Assembly (NCBI RefSeq): GCF_040819555.1
Contig: NZ_CP161920.1
Location: 2,045,001-2,109,000, forward strand
Source: Nitratireductor sp. GISD-1A_MAKvit
GTDB taxonomy: Bacteria > Pseudomonadota > Alphaproteobacteria > Rhizobiales > Rhizobiaceae
Direction of reading: 5' to 3'
DNA: 64,000 nt
Below the pieces are notes generated by a model. The model ran no database searches. It worked only from the letters and a program-made list of their open reading frames with translations, and was not told where the DNA came from. How positions within the stretch are numbered: the stretch's first letter is position 1; each line of letters starts with the position of its first letter. Shown here one piece after another: positions 17,649-26,853 of the stretch. Position numbers and translations under genes: made by a program.

Positions 17649-18434
17649 TCAATCGCCGTAGACGTCAAACTCAAAATACTTCTTGTTGATTTCCTCGTAG
17701 GTTCCGTTTTCGCGGATCGCAGCGATGGCCGCATTGAACTTTTCGCGCAGCTCATCTTCTCCCTGGCGGATGGCGATGCCGATGCCGGGACCGTAAACTG
17801 CCTCGTCGGGTTTCAAGGTGCCGAGTATCTTGCAGCAGGCCCCATCCTCCGTGTCGAGGAACTCCTGCAGCACGATAACATCGTCGATCACGGCGTCGAG
17901 CCGGCCATTGACCATATCAAGCTTGTATTCCTCGGCCGTCGGGTAAACCTTCACATCGCTGTCGGGGAAACTCGCTTCCGCGAAGGTCGCATGCGTGGTC
18001 GCTCCCTGGGCGCCGATGGTTTTGTCCTTGAGATCTTCCGGAGAGGTGCCGGCGATATCGGAATCCTTCGGCACAACGAGCGCCGGCGGTGTGTTGTAAT
18101 ATTTGTTGGTGAAGTCGACCTGCTTCTTGCGTTCCTCCGTGATCGACATGGAGGCGATGATCGCGTCAAACTTTCCAGCCTGGAGTGCGGGAATGATACC
18201 TTCCCAGTCCTGTGTGACGAATTCGCACTCTGCCTTCATCTCTTCGCAAAGTGCTTTGGCGATATCGATGTCGAAGCCCTCAAGCGTGTTGTCTGCGGTC
18301 AGATTGTTGAAGGGAGGGTAGGCACCTTCCGTTCCGATCTTGATCTTCATGGGCTCCTGGGCTTGCACCGCTCCGATCGTCAGAGCCAGAGCTGCAGCCG
18401 GCAGGGTAAGCGCGAGACGCCGTGAAATACGCAT
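17649..18434 (-). CDS. ABC transporter substrate-binding protein, family 3 (polar amino acid)
   Basis: From the ATG at 18434 the protein is 261 aa, with a signal peptide (MRISRRLALTLPAAALALTI, cleavage near AQA). AGAGGAA lies upstream, which supports this start over the one 28 codons earlier. The mature domain has the family-3 signature: IGTEGAYPPFN, then GFDIDIAKALCEEM and DWEGIIPALQAGKFDAIIASMS. Cysteine pairs in the C-terminal lobe (DGACCKIL) are seen in Lys/Arg/Orn and opine-binding relatives. The most likely ligand is a basic amino acid or opine-like compound; it delivers it to the permeases at 15958-17492. Confidence 0.88.
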   Translation of the reverse strand: MRISRRLALTLPAAALALTIGAVQAQEPMKIKIGTEGAYPPFNNLTADNTLEGFDIDIAKALCEEMKAECEFVTQDWEGIIPALQAGKFDAIIASMSITEERKKQVDFTNKYYNTPPALVVPKDSDIAGTSPEDLKDKTIGAQGATTHATFAEASFPDSDVKVYPTAEEYKLDMVNGRLDAVIDDVIVLQEFLDTEDGACCKILGTLKPDEAVYGPGIGIAIRQGEDELREKFNAAIAAIRENGTYEEINKKYFEFDVYGD

Positions 18435-18468
18435 TCTTGTTCCTCTCATCTTATTATCCGTCGCCAAT

Positions 18469-18520
18469 ATTTGCACCGACGGGAATTGAACCTGGATATT
18501 CCCATCGAACCGGCGCAAAT
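18469..18520 (-). promoter_or_regulatory. Long stem-loop in the leader of the binding-protein gene
   Basis: Outer arms ATTTGCACCG (18469-18478) and CGGCGCAAAT (18511-18520) pair over 10 bp with one G-U. Inner arms GGGAAT (18481-18486) and ATTCCC (18498-18503) extend the stem. It lies 35 bases upstream of the ATG at 18434 and downstream of mobB. It may be a structured 5' leader or the end of the mobB transcript; no T-run follows. Confidence 0.4.
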
Positions 18521-18565
18521 TGCAACCTTAAAGGTGCGCCGTCTCGAGCATTGATTCGTCGGGTC

Positions 18566-19090
18566 TCACAAGGCGCTTCGTCGGGTGATTCCGGTATGTT
18601 CGATGATGAAATCCGCCATGGCTTCAACCTCGTGGAGGCGGAATACCGGCAATCCGCCGGGTTCGGTTGCGTGATCTGCAGCGATGGCAACGATGTTGGG
18701 GCAGGTCTTCGCCAATGGAGCATGATCTCTGGCGTCGCGGCGGCGGCATTCCAGCTTGGGATGATCTCCGCGCTTGAAGCCTTCGATTAGTACGAGATCG
18801 CATGGTGACAGGCGGGCAAGCAGCCCCGCGAGCGAGGGCTCGTCCTCCTCGCGTTCGTTTTCATGCATGATCGCCCAGCGCTTTCCCGAAACGATGGCGA
18901 CCTCGCGAGCGCCGGCCATGCGGTGGCGAAAGGAGTCTGTTCCTTCATGGTCTATGTCGAAAGAGTGATGGGCATGTTTCAGGGTTGCAATGCTGAAGCC
19001 GCGTTGGGTGAGGGCAGAGACCAGGGCTGCAGTCAGCGTGGTCTTGCCTGAGTTTTTCCAGCCCACAATTCCGAAAACTGCCTGCTTCAT
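18566..19090 (-). CDS. mobB: Molybdopterin-guanine dinucleotide biosynthesis adaptor MobB
   Basis: The 174-aa GTP-binding protein has a Walker A motif (GIVGWKNSGKTTL), the family segment TLKHAHHSFDIDHEGTDSF and the Walker B-like LVLIEGFKRGDHPKLE. MobB assists MobA and carries GTP for attaching GMP to molybdopterin. It overlaps mobA by 4 bases, so the two are coupled. The molybdoenzymes served are not in the window. Confidence 0.95.
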   Translation of the reverse strand: MKQAVFGIVGWKNSGKTTLTAALVSALTQRGFSIATLKHAHHSFDIDHEGTDSFRHRMAGAREVAIVSGKRWAIMHENEREEDEPSLAGLLARLSPCDLVLIEGFKRGDHPKLECRRRDARDHAPLAKTCPNIVAIAADHATEPGGLPVFRLHEVEAMADFIIEHTGITRRSAL

Positions 19091-19710
19091 GCCTCGTTTC
19101 CCAAAAGCCTCTGTCGCGCCAGATCCAGATCGTCTGGAGTGTTGATGTTGAAGAACGGATCGAAGCCGTCTTCCATGGGGAACTCCGCAACCGTTCCGGC
19201 GAGATGATCGAGCGCATAGGCACTCACCCGTCGTGTCCCACCTTCGGCCAGATGCCGGGCCAGATGGTCAGCAATCTCGACCGGCCACAGCGCGAAGACT
19301 GGATGCAGCCGCGTACCGCACTCGGCGAGTACCGGTCGGCGCGAAGGAGAGGCAGCAGCGAACAGGCGATCGACCAGGTCGCTGGGAAAGAACGGAGTGT
19401 CCACGGCTACGGTAACGATATGAGTGGCTTTCGGGAAAGTCCTGCGACTCCAAAGGCAACCGGCCAGAACACCACCAAGCGGGCCCACGGGCTCGGGCAG
19501 CGGATCAGCTATGATGTCGATGTCCACGCCCGCAAACCGCTCAGGGTTTCCATTGGCGTTGAGGGCGAGATGGCCGACCTGGCTCGAAAGCCGTCCTGCA
19601 ACACAATCGAGCAGTGTTTGCGAATTCAGCCTTAGCAGACCCTTGTCGCCGCCACCCATTCTGCGTGAGGCGCCGCCCGCGAGTATGATCCCGCCAATTC
19701 CGCTGTTCAT
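19087..19710 (-). CDS. mobA: Molybdenum cofactor guanylyltransferase MobA
   Basis: This 207-aa nucleotidyltransferase begins with the family signature ILAGGASRRMGGGDKGLLRL. It also carries IIADPLPEPVGPLGGVLAG and VAVDTPFFPSDLV with the metal-binding Asp. It joins GMP to molybdenum cofactor to form the bis-MGD used by DMSO reductase-family enzymes. It starts 9 bases after the stop of the upstream MFS gene and overlaps mobB, so the order MFS-mobA-mobB looks like an operon. Confidence 0.95.
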   Translation of the reverse strand: MNSGIGGIILAGGASRRMGGGDKGLLRLNSQTLLDCVAGRLSSQVGHLALNANGNPERFAGVDIDIIADPLPEPVGPLGGVLAGCLWSRRTFPKATHIVTVAVDTPFFPSDLVDRLFAAASPSRRPVLAECGTRLHPVFALWPVEIADHLARHLAEGGTRRVSAYALDHLAGTVAEFPMEDGFDPFFNINTPDDLDLARQRLLGNEA

Positions 19711-19719
19711 GTGGATGCC

Positions 19720-20925
19720 TCAGATATCTCCAGCCTGCCTTGCAACATAGATCACATAGAGCGAAGCGACGATGGCCATGGTGGAAGACGCAAGCATGAC
19801 CCAGACGAGCGGAAACGGGCCGGTTTCCTGTGACAACAACGCTCCGGCAATGACCGAGAGAGCTGCCCCTCCGCCGATCTGCAGAGCACCTCCAAGGCCG
19901 GATGCGGTTCCGGCCAGGTGCGGTCGAACGCTGACAAGGCCTGCATTTGCGTTGGGCATGGTCATGCCGTTTCCAATGCCGACGAAAAAGGAGGGTCCGA
20001 AAAGGGACATGGGGTGAAATACGCCGGCAGAAAACAGAAGCAGTGAAAGCAGGAGTCCGAGCGAAGCGCATATGTTTCCCGCCAGCATCATCGGGTTGAT
20101 CCCCAAGCGCTTCGAGAAGCGACCCGAGAGGAAATTGCCGATCATGTATCCCACCGAGATAAGAATGAAATACATCCCGTACTGAGACGGTGTCAGGTGG
20201 AGGATTTCGGTCGCTACAAAGGGACCGCCACCGAGAAAGGCAAAAAACGCACCCGATGCCATGGCTGCTGTTGCGGTGTAACCCCAGAAACGTCTTGATC
20301 TGAAAAGTTCGGGATAGTTCTTGACCTGTGCCGTCATGCTGGTCGAGCGGCTGTGGTTGGTCTCCCCCAGGTCCAGATACACGATGACAAAAGACATGAG
20401 GCCAAAGCCCAGTATCAGGTAGAACGTTGCCTTCCAGCCGTAAAGCTCATCGAGAAACCCACCGATGAGCGGACCGATCATTGGGGCCAGCGTCATGCCC
20501 ATCGTGATGTAGCCGATGCGGCTGGCCGCCTCACTGGGCCCCACCGTGTCGCGCACGATCGCGCGGGATAGCACCATGCCGGCAGCTGAAAACGCCTGCA
20601 TGACGCGGCAGGCCAGAAAAACCGTGATGCTGGGCGCCATGAGTGCGGCAATCGTCGCGAGGATGAAAATCACGAAACATGTGAGCATGACGGGACGTCG
20701 GCCAAAGCGATCCGATGCTGGCCCGATACCGAGCTGGAGAATGGCCGTGGCCGCGAGATACAGTGATACAGCCAGCTGGACGATGCCGTAGTCCGCCTGG
20801 AAATAGTCTGCCATGCCGGGCAATGAAGGCAGGAACACATTCATAGACACGGCGGCAGTGGCAGTGGCAATCACCAGCGTGACTATATGAGGGGGCGTAT
20901 CGGTGCGGACCAGAGACTTTGCCAT
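19720..20925 (-). CDS. Bcr/CflA family MFS drug exporter
   Basis: The 401-aa protein has twelve hydrophobic segments and the MFS motif A after helix 2 (GPASDRFGRRPVML). The motif-C-like SAAGMVLSRAIVRDTVG fits drug:H+ antiporters of the Bcr group. It is the first gene of the mobA-mobB transcript, which may simply be chance grouping. The substrate cannot be read from the sequence. Confidence 0.88.
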   Translation of the reverse strand: MAKSLVRTDTPPHIVTLVIATATAAVSMNVFLPSLPGMADYFQADYGIVQLAVSLYLAATAILQLGIGPASDRFGRRPVMLTCFVIFILATIAALMAPSITVFLACRVMQAFSAAGMVLSRAIVRDTVGPSEAASRIGYITMGMTLAPMIGPLIGGFLDELYGWKATFYLILGFGLMSFVIVYLDLGETNHSRSTSMTAQVKNYPELFRSRRFWGYTATAAMASGAFFAFLGGGPFVATEILHLTPSQYGMYFILISVGYMIGNFLSGRFSKRLGINPMMLAGNICASLGLLLSLLLFSAGVFHPMSLFGPSFFVGIGNGMTMPNANAGLVSVRPHLAGTASGLGGALQIGGGAALSVIAGALLSQETGPFPLVWVMLASSTMAIVASLYVIYVARQAGDI

Positions 20926-21286
20926 ATCAACCTGATTTTCCGGGATGAACGATAGCCTGCCGGGGCTCGGCTCGCTCGCGGCGGCAGGGGAGGCGCATGC
21001 AGTGTGCCATGCGCGCCGTGTGGTGTGGGCGTTCGGTCAGCCCGTCACTGAAGGGGGGACCTGCCGAGGCGACCGTCATGAAAAGTGCGCCGTGCGCATT
21101 CGGCAAAAACGACACAACCACCTCGTGATGCAGGCATCTGTAGACAACAAGCAGCTTCCGCAGACGCGGGTTCCCAGACCGGGGTTACAACGGGAAACGA
21201 CTGAAACGATTCCCCATATCCGATTAAGCTAAGGATACCTTACGGAATTGGCAATTGACCCTGTTGAAGATTGCGCTGGCCCAGAG
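20926..21286. other. 361-bp gap between moaA and the MFS gene
   Basis: No convincing coding frame is seen. It must contain the promoter for the minus-strand MFS-mobA-mobB operon. A small perfect dyad (TAAGG-ATA-CCTTA at 21230-21242) is the only visible symmetric site; it lies close to the 3' end of moaA, about 300 bp from the MFS start, so a role is uncertain. Confidence 0.4.
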
Positions 21287-22288
21287 TCAGCCGCCTGTCA
21301 CACTCATATGCCGGGAGACCGAGGGGCGGTTGGTTCTGCGATCGATGACGAAGTCATGTCCCTTGGGCTTGCGCGCAATGGCGTTGTCGATCGCGTTCGA
21401 AAGGGCGTCATTGCCCTCCGATTCCCGCAGTGCAGCCCGAAGGTCGGCGGAGTCGTCCTGCCCGAGACACATGTAAAGCATGCCCGTACAGGTGATGCGC
21501 ACACGGTTGCAGCTTTCACAGAAATTATGCGTCATCGGAGTGATGAACCCAAGCCGTCCGCCCGTCTCGGCCACGTCGACATATCGCGCCGGCCCGCCTG
21601 TCTTGTAAGGAATATCGGTCAGCGTGAACTGTCTGGAAAGTTGTGCGCGCAGGAGAGAGAGCGGCAGGTACTGGTCGGTTCGGTCGCCGTCGATCTCGCC
21701 CATGGGCATGGTTTCGATGACAGTCATATCCATGCCCCGGCCATGTGCCCAGCGCAGCATTTCGGGGATTTCGTCTTCGTTGAACCCTTTGAGCGCCACC
21801 GTGTTGAGCTTGATCTTGAGACCTGCCGCTTCTGCAGCCTCAATGCCGCGCATGACTTTTTCAAGCCGTCCCCAGCGCGTGATGGCGTGGAACTTGTCCG
21901 CGTTCAGGGTATCCACGGATATGTTGATGCGTCGCACGCCGCAATCGGCAAGCTCCGAGGCGAAGCGCTCAAGCTGAGAGCCGTTGCTTGTCAGGGTCAG
22001 CTCTTCCAGTGCGCCAGATCGCAGATGCCGGGAGAGTTGGCGTATCAGATGCATGATGTTTTTGCGCACAAGCGGCTCACCGCCCGTGAGGCGAAGTCGT
22101 CGCACACCTTTCTCGATGAAAACCGTGCAGAGTCGGTCGAGTTCCTCAAGGCTCAGAAGGTCCCGTTTGGGAAGAAACGTCATATCTTCCGCCATGCAGT
22201 ACACGCACCTGAAATCGCAACGATCGGTGACCGAAACGCGCAGATAGTCGATGGCGCGGCCGAAAGGATCGATCATGGTGCTCTGCAT
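21287..22288 (-). CDS. moaA: GTP 3',8-cyclase MoaA
   Basis: The 333-aa radical SAM enzyme catalyses the first step of molybdenum cofactor synthesis from GTP. The N-terminal SAM cluster motif is CDFRCVYC (CxxxCxxC). [11 protein letters not shown] follows. The C-terminal second cluster uses [18 protein letters not shown]. The protein ends in the conserved GG (SVTGG). Length is normal. The start at 22288 is an ATG; a second at MIDPFG four codons later is also possible. It is separated from mobA/mobB by a transporter gene, so the cofactor genes are loosely clustered. Confidence 0.96.
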   Translation of the reverse strand: MQSTMIDPFGRAIDYLRVSVTDRCDFRCVYCMAEDMTFLPKRDLLSLEELDRLCTVFIEKGVRRLRLTGGEPLVRKNIMHLIRQLSRHLRSGALEELTLTSNGSQLERFASELADCGVRRINISVDTLNADKFHAITRWGRLEKVMRGIEAAEAAGLKIKLNTVALKGFNEDEIPEMLRWAHGRGMDMTVIETMPMGEIDGDRTDQYLPLSLLRAQLSRQFTLTDIPYKTGGPARYVDVAETGGRLGFITPMTHNFCESCNRVRITCTGMLYMCLGQDDSADLRAALRESEGNDALSNAIDNAIARKPKGHDFVIDRRTNRPSVSRHMSVTGG

Positions 22289-22437
22289 GGGGGCTCGCTT
22301 CCGCTGGCGTGGTGCGTTACTCGATTGTGATCTCTTTGCCCGACATTAGCATTGCCCCAATGTTGCGGGCAATCGGTGCTTCGGGCTTTTCAGTTGAGCC
22401 AAAGCCAGGTAGGTCTTCGGGCGAGAGGTGGTGAAGA

Positions 22438-22791
22438 ATGAAGGCTCCAAGGGAATTGCGCGTTTCTCAGGACCGTTCGCTCATGACGGTTTCCTTTGCA
22501 CAGGGCGAGCCGGTGGAGTTGACGGCAGAGATGTTGCGTGTCCTTTCGCCTTCCGCTGAAGTCCAGGGGCATTCTCCCGAGCAGCGCATAACCGTACCAG
22601 GCAAGCGGCACGTTACCATCGACCGCGTCGAGCCAGTCGGCAACTATGCCGTTCGTATCGTGTTCAGCGATGCGCATCAAAGCGGTATCTACACTTGGAG
22701 ATATCTGCATGAACTTGTCACCGAGAAAGCCTCGCGGTGGCAGAAATATCTTGATGAGCTGGACGCACAAGGACTGAGCCGCGATGCCTGA
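22438..22791 (+). CDS. DUF971 family protein
   Basis: The 117-aa protein matches DUF971 (gamma-butyrobetaine hydroxylase-like N-terminal domain): RELRVSQDRSLMTVSF, AEMLRVLSPSAEVQGH, then VGNYAVRIVFSDAHQSGIYTW. In other proteins this fold carries a zinc site or assists iron-sulfur proteins; the role of stand-alone versions is not settled. It overlaps the next gene by 8 bases. Confidence 0.85.
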   Translation: MKAPRELRVSQDRSLMTVSFAQGEPVELTAEMLRVLSPSAEVQGHSPEQRITVPGKRHVTIDRVEPVGNYAVRIVFSDAHQSGIYTWRYLHELVTEKASRWQKYLDELDAQGLSRDA

Positions 22792-23409
22792 AGCGAATGA
22801 TCATTTTATCTCGTCGATCGAGCAGCTCGAAGCGCTTTATGGCCCGCCGGCTCCCGCATCCCTGACCAAGGTCACACATCGGATCATTCCGGAATACGCC
22901 CAACTCATCAATGCATCTCCCTTTGTTGCGCTGGCTTCGAACGGGCCGGAGGGGGTGGACTGTTCCCCGCGGGGTGACAGGCCGGGTTTCGTTCGCATAC
23001 ATGACGACACCACGCTGCTCATGCCGGATCGGCGCGGCAACAACCGGGCGGATTCCCTTCGCAACATCGTGCAAGACCCGCGCGTGGCTTTTCTGTTCCT
23101 GATTCCAGGGCAGGAATCACTTTGCGCGTGAACGGCCAGGCCAGGCTTTCGGTCGACCCGGAGCTGTGCTCATCCTTTGCGGTTGATGCGGCACAGCCAC
23201 GCTGTGTCATCGTTCTGTCGGTGGAGGAGGTCTACTTCCAGTGCGCCCGGGCGATCGTTCGCTCGAAGCTGTGGGACCGTGAAGCACACACTGGCGTCGA
23301 AGAGCTTCCCACGGCCGGGCAAATTCTACAGGCCACGAGCAAAGGTTCGTTCGACGGTGAAACCTACGACAGGGATTGGCCGGATCGTGCGCAGCAGACC
23401 ATGTGGTGA
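22784..23409 (+). pseudogene. Pyridoxamine 5'-phosphate oxidase-family flavoprotein (MSMEG_1061 type), frameshifted
   Basis: The first frame (22784-23131) encodes the N-terminal half up to FLFLIPGQ. The second frame (to 23409) continues with LRVNGQARLSVDPELCSSFAV and YFQCARAIVRSKLWD. One base restored in the caggaatc stretch near 23116 joins them as GQGITLRVNG, which matches the family spacing exactly. These proteins are FMN-binding split-barrel proteins of about 205 aa with uncertain substrate. The gene is probably intact in the organism and broken here by a missing base. Confidence 0.8.
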
Positions 23410-23418
23410 GCGTTCGTC

Positions 23419-23769
23419 CTAACGGTGCACCAGAATGTTGACGAGTTTGCCGAAAGGGTCGCGCGTGTAAAAACGTCGAACGCCCCACGGCTCGTCGGCC
23501 GGACCGTACTCGATCGGATAACCGGCAGATTTGACGCGATGCAGTGTTTCGTCGAGATCATCCACCTCTATTGACAGATCGGGAACCTCCGTTCCCGAGC
23601 CACCTTCCTGCATGAAACTCAACTGGACGCTCATCTGTTGTCTGGTCCCGAATGTTGCAATCCAGCCAAGGTCCATCAGCACATCCAGACCAAGCGTTTC
23701 CACATAGAAGCGCTTCGCTTCATCGAACCTGTCAGTGGCAATGTTGCTTACGATACGGGTGACCGCCAT
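23419..23769 (-). CDS. VOC family (glyoxalase/bleomycin resistance-like) protein
   Basis: From the ATG at 23769 the product is 116 aa: VTRIVSNIATDRFDEAKRFY at the start, LSIEVDDLDETLHRVKSAGY in the middle and RFYTRDPFGKLVNILVHR at the end. This is one vicinal-oxygen-chelate module; metal ligands are not certain. It reads in the same frame as the first part of the upstream MFS gene, but that apparent fusion comes from the MFS frameshift. The function is unknown. Confidence 0.85.
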   Translation of the reverse strand: MAVTRIVSNIATDRFDEAKRFYVETLGLDVLMDLGWIATFGTRQQMSVQLSFMQEGGSGTEVPDLSIEVDDLDETLHRVKSAGYPIEYGPADEPWGVRRFYTRDPFGKLVNILVHR

Positions 23770-23789
23770 GCGTGTGCCTGTCTCCTGCG

Positions 23790-24993
23790 TTAGCCGGTTT
23801 TCCTGAGGTTTGGCAGAAACACGGTCAAGAGCCCCAGTAGTGGAAGGTACGAGCACATTCGGTAAACATATTCGATGCCTTTGCTGTCGGCGATGACGCC
23901 CAGAACCGCAGCTCCTATCCCGCCCAGACCAAAGGCAAATCCGAAGAACATGCCCGCCACCATGCCCACGCGGCCCTGGCAGCAGTTCCTGTGCAAATAC
24001 CACGATCTGCGGAAATGCCGAAGCAAGGATCATGCCTATGATCACGGTCAGAACAGGTGTCCAGAACAGGTTCGCATATGGCAACATGAGAGTGAATGGC
24101 AACACACCCAGGATCGAAAACCAGATCACTGTCTTGGCGCCGATCCGGTCGCCCACCAGTCCACCCAGTATCGTTCCCGCCGCAACAGCGCCAAGGAAAA
24201 CGAACAGCATGATCTGAGATTGCTGAACGGTGACGCCAAACTTCTCCATAAGGAAAAATGTGTAATAGCTGGATATGCCAGCCATATAGACGTTCTTGGC
24301 GAACACGAGCGCCACCAGGACCGCCAGCGAGACTGCAATCTTGCCTCTGGGCAAGGCGATCGGTCTTTGCGTCGTGCTTCGTGATGCGGTGTTCTGACAG
24401 TATTGCGCATACCAGGTGCTGACGCGCCAGAGAACGATCAGCCCCAGCAGGGCGGCGAGCGAAAACCATGCCACGCTTCCCTGACCTCTTGGTACGATGA
24501 TGAAGGCCGCCAGCAACGGGCCTATTGCACTGCCAGCATTGCCGCCGACCTGAAAAACGGCCTGGGCGAGCCCGTACCGTCCGCCTGAAGCAAGGCGTGC
24601 CACCCGCGAGGATTCCGGGTGGAAGATTGCCGAGCCAAGTCCGACAAACATGGCGCCAATCAGAAGCAGGGTGTAATTCGCTGCCCAGGCCAGAAGCAGC
24701 AGCCCGATGAAGGTGGATCCCATCCCGACCGGCAGGGAATAGGGCATGGGCCTTTTATCGGTGGTCAGGCCAATTGCCGGTTGCAGAAGCGAGGCAGTCA
24801 CCTGAAACGCCATGGTGAGCAGGCCGATTTGCCAGAAATCCAGACCGTAGTCGCGTTTGAGCATCGGGTATATCGCCGCGAGCATCGACTGCATGATGTC
24901 GTTGAGCATGTGGCAGAAGCTGACGGCAAGCAGGATGGCGAAAGCGGTTTCTTCGGCCGGGGATGAGCCCTGGCTGGCGGTTGTGTCGGTCAA
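23790..24993 (-). pseudogene. Fosmidomycin-resistance-like MFS transporter (Fsr group), frameshifted
   Basis: The first 340 residues encode an MFS protein beginning LAVSFCHMLNDIMQSMLAAIYP, a segment typical of the Fsr group, with ten membrane segments. After AQELLPG the frame changes. The correct continuation, VGMVAGMFFGFAFGLGGIG to the stop at 23790, is one frame over. An extra base in the GGGCC/GGCCC stretch at about 23971-23977 explains this. The complete protein would be about 400 aa with twelve helices and would export a small toxic compound. Confidence 0.85.
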
Positions 24994-25205
24994 GATCGGC
25001 TCCGTTGGGATTGCCGCCTGGAAAGCGGAATCCGATAAACATGCTCTTGCAGATGACCTTGTTTAGCCGATTGGCCCACCTTTGTGTGGTTGGGCCAAGT
25101 GAATTTGGCAAACAGAACCAACCGGTCGCAATGGGTTTGCGCCAGCGGTTCGGCGTGGTTTCTTTTTGGGGGAGGCTGAGAGCCCTGACGGCCAGTAAGA
25201 GGCTG

Positions 25206-25661
25206 TCAGTCCTCTTGCGCCAGCGCTTCGCTGATGCGGCGCATCTGTTCACCCATCGCTTCGCATTGAGCCGGTGTTGATTGTGCCATCACCCGATCAA
25301 TCAGGCGGGTGTAGACTGCTAGTGCCTCCATCAGCCGTTGCTCTCCCGTGGGCGTCAGATAGAGGCGCAACACGCGCCGATCATTGCTGTCGTTCTCGCG
25401 CTTGACCAGCCCCTGCGTTTCGAGCTGGGGCAGGAGCATGGTGATGTTGGAGCGCCCAACCAGAAGACGGCGGGCGAGGTCATGCTGTGACTGCCCCGGG
25501 TGCCGGTAGAGGTTCATGAGCATGTCGAGCTGCGCAATCTTGAGCCCCAGAGGGTCAAGAGCCTTGCCGAGCGCGCGCACTATGGCCTTTTCTGCACGCG
25601 CTACGGCGATCCACGTGCGAAAGCGCGGATTATCCCAGGGGAACTCTTGTGATTTGTTCAT
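25206..25661 (-). CDS. MarR family transcriptional regulator
   Basis: The winged HTH is visible: HPGQSQHDLARRLLVGRSN, then LPQLETQGLVKRENDSNDRR, the recognition helix and wing. Residues before and after form the dimer interface. The start at 25661 (MNKSQEFPWD) is chosen, as an upstream ATG at 25682 lies inside the second palindrome. The gene is divergent from an alpha/beta hydrolase, and two palindromes cover its start region, so self-repression and control of the hydrolase are likely. The effector is unknown, probably a hydrophobic or aromatic compound handled by the hydrolase. Confidence 0.88.
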   Translation of the reverse strand: MNKSQEFPWDNPRFRTWIAVARAEKAIVRALGKALDPLGLKIAQLDMLMNLYRHPGQSQHDLARRLLVGRSNITMLLPQLETQGLVKRENDSNDRRVLRLYLTPTGEQRLMEALAVYTRLIDRVMAQSTPAQCEAMGEQMRRISEALAQED

Positions 25662-25690
25662 TGTTGAACTATTTTTGTTCATGCTTGAAC
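25656..25690. promoter_or_regulatory. Two tandem palindromes, probable MarR operator
   Basis: GTTCA-ttgt-TGAAC (25656-25669) and GTTCA-tgct-TGAAC (25677-25690) have identical 5-bp arms and 4-bp spacers. Their centres are 21 bp apart, two helical turns, so two dimers would bind the same face. They lie between the divergent MarR and hydrolase starts. Confidence 0.75.
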
Positions 25691-25708
25691 ATTATCTGGA
25701 TTCCGATC

Positions 25709-26662
25709 ATGAATCGTTTTGTGCTGAGAAGCGTCAAGATCCTTTTTGGCATACTCCAACATGTAGCGCCAAGTCTGGCCGGGCGCATCGCATTCGATCT
25801 GTTTCGTCGAACGCCGCACCCTGGCCGGATGACCGACGGAGAGAAACGGGCGGTCGCTTTCGCTCAAGACTTCATGCAAGAGGCGCGCATTCATCGGCTT
25901 GCGAGCTCGAGGGGCCGCTTCGTTGCCTATGAATTCTGCAAATGGGGAGCGAGACGCGACGGCCCGACCGTTCTCCTCATACATGGTTGGGGCTCGCGCA
26001 CCGAGCACATGCGGGGCCTCGCGGGCGCATTGTTGCAGCGCGGGTTTCGCGTGGTATCGCTCGATCTGCCCGGTCACGGCGCATCGGAGGGGCGGGTGCT
26101 GGACATTGCCAGCGCGGTTGCTGCAGTTCACGCCACGGCGCAGTGGCTTGGTCCGTTCGATGCGATGGTCGGACACTCTTTCGGTGGCGCGGTTGCTTTA
26201 AATGCGGTTTCGGGGGCGATATCCGGTATTCCGCCAGTGCCGGTGCGGCGCATGGTGATGATTGCGTCGCCCAATGCGTTGCCGGAGCTCTTTTCCCGGT
26301 TCGGTCGTTTCATCGGGCTTTTAGAGAAAACGCAGGGGCTTCTGGAAAGGCATGCTGAAGAGATTGCCGGACAGCCTTTGACGCGATTCGTTGGGGCAAA
26401 CCAGTTGCGCGAACTGGATATTCCTACGTTGGTGGTTCATGCGCCCGACGACAGGGAGGTTTCCCCTCAGGATGCCCGGGCTCTGGGGCGTGCAGGTGGG
26501 CATGTTTCCCTGGTGTGGGCGCGGGGTCTTGGCCATCGTCGAATTCTCGCCGCTCCACAAGTTGCTGAATGTGTTGCCGCTTTCATTGAATCCAGGCGCG
26601 AGAGAAAAATCCCGGAACGGACTGGAGGGCGCGCGGAGGAACGTTTACCAATGGCAAACTGA
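25709..26662 (+). CDS. Alpha/beta hydrolase
   Basis: From the ATG at 25709 the protein is 317 aa. The oxyanion region is LLIHGWGSRTEHM, the nucleophile elbow is GHSFGG (Ser), the acid is likely the Asp of VVHAPDDREV, and the catalytic His is in GLGHRRIL. The family includes esterases, lactonases and haloperoxidase-like enzymes; the substrate is unknown. It is divergent from the MarR gene, which probably controls it. Confidence 0.85.
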   Translation: MNRFVLRSVKILFGILQHVAPSLAGRIAFDLFRRTPHPGRMTDGEKRAVAFAQDFMQEARIHRLASSRGRFVAYEFCKWGARRDGPTVLLIHGWGSRTEHMRGLAGALLQRGFRVVSLDLPGHGASEGRVLDIASAVAAVHATAQWLGPFDAMVGHSFGGAVALNAVSGAISGIPPVPVRRMVMIASPNALPELFSRFGRFIGLLEKTQGLLERHAEEIAGQPLTRFVGANQLRELDIPTLVVHAPDDREVSPQDARALGRAGGHVSLVWARGLGHRRILAAPQVAECVAAFIESRRERKIPERTGGRAEERLPMAN

Positions 26663-26853
26663 GTTTTGGAATTCGCGACAATTTTATCGATCACGAGGCG
26701 ACCTTGCGAATGATAACTGTTATTCTGGTTGCGATTCAAGCTGGGGGTGCGTGCTGGCTCAAGCACGATAACGGGCGTGATCCATTCTCGTGATCTTTGC
26801 GAGCAGGGCATGTCATCCTCCGGAAAACGACTCCGGCCGGGGTGGGGTGATCG

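Noticed and set aside
23419..24993. Apparent MFS-VOC fusion protein of 524 aa
   Set aside because: The MFS part loses its frame at about 23972. The VOC part has its own ATG, and the fusion exists only because of the frameshift.
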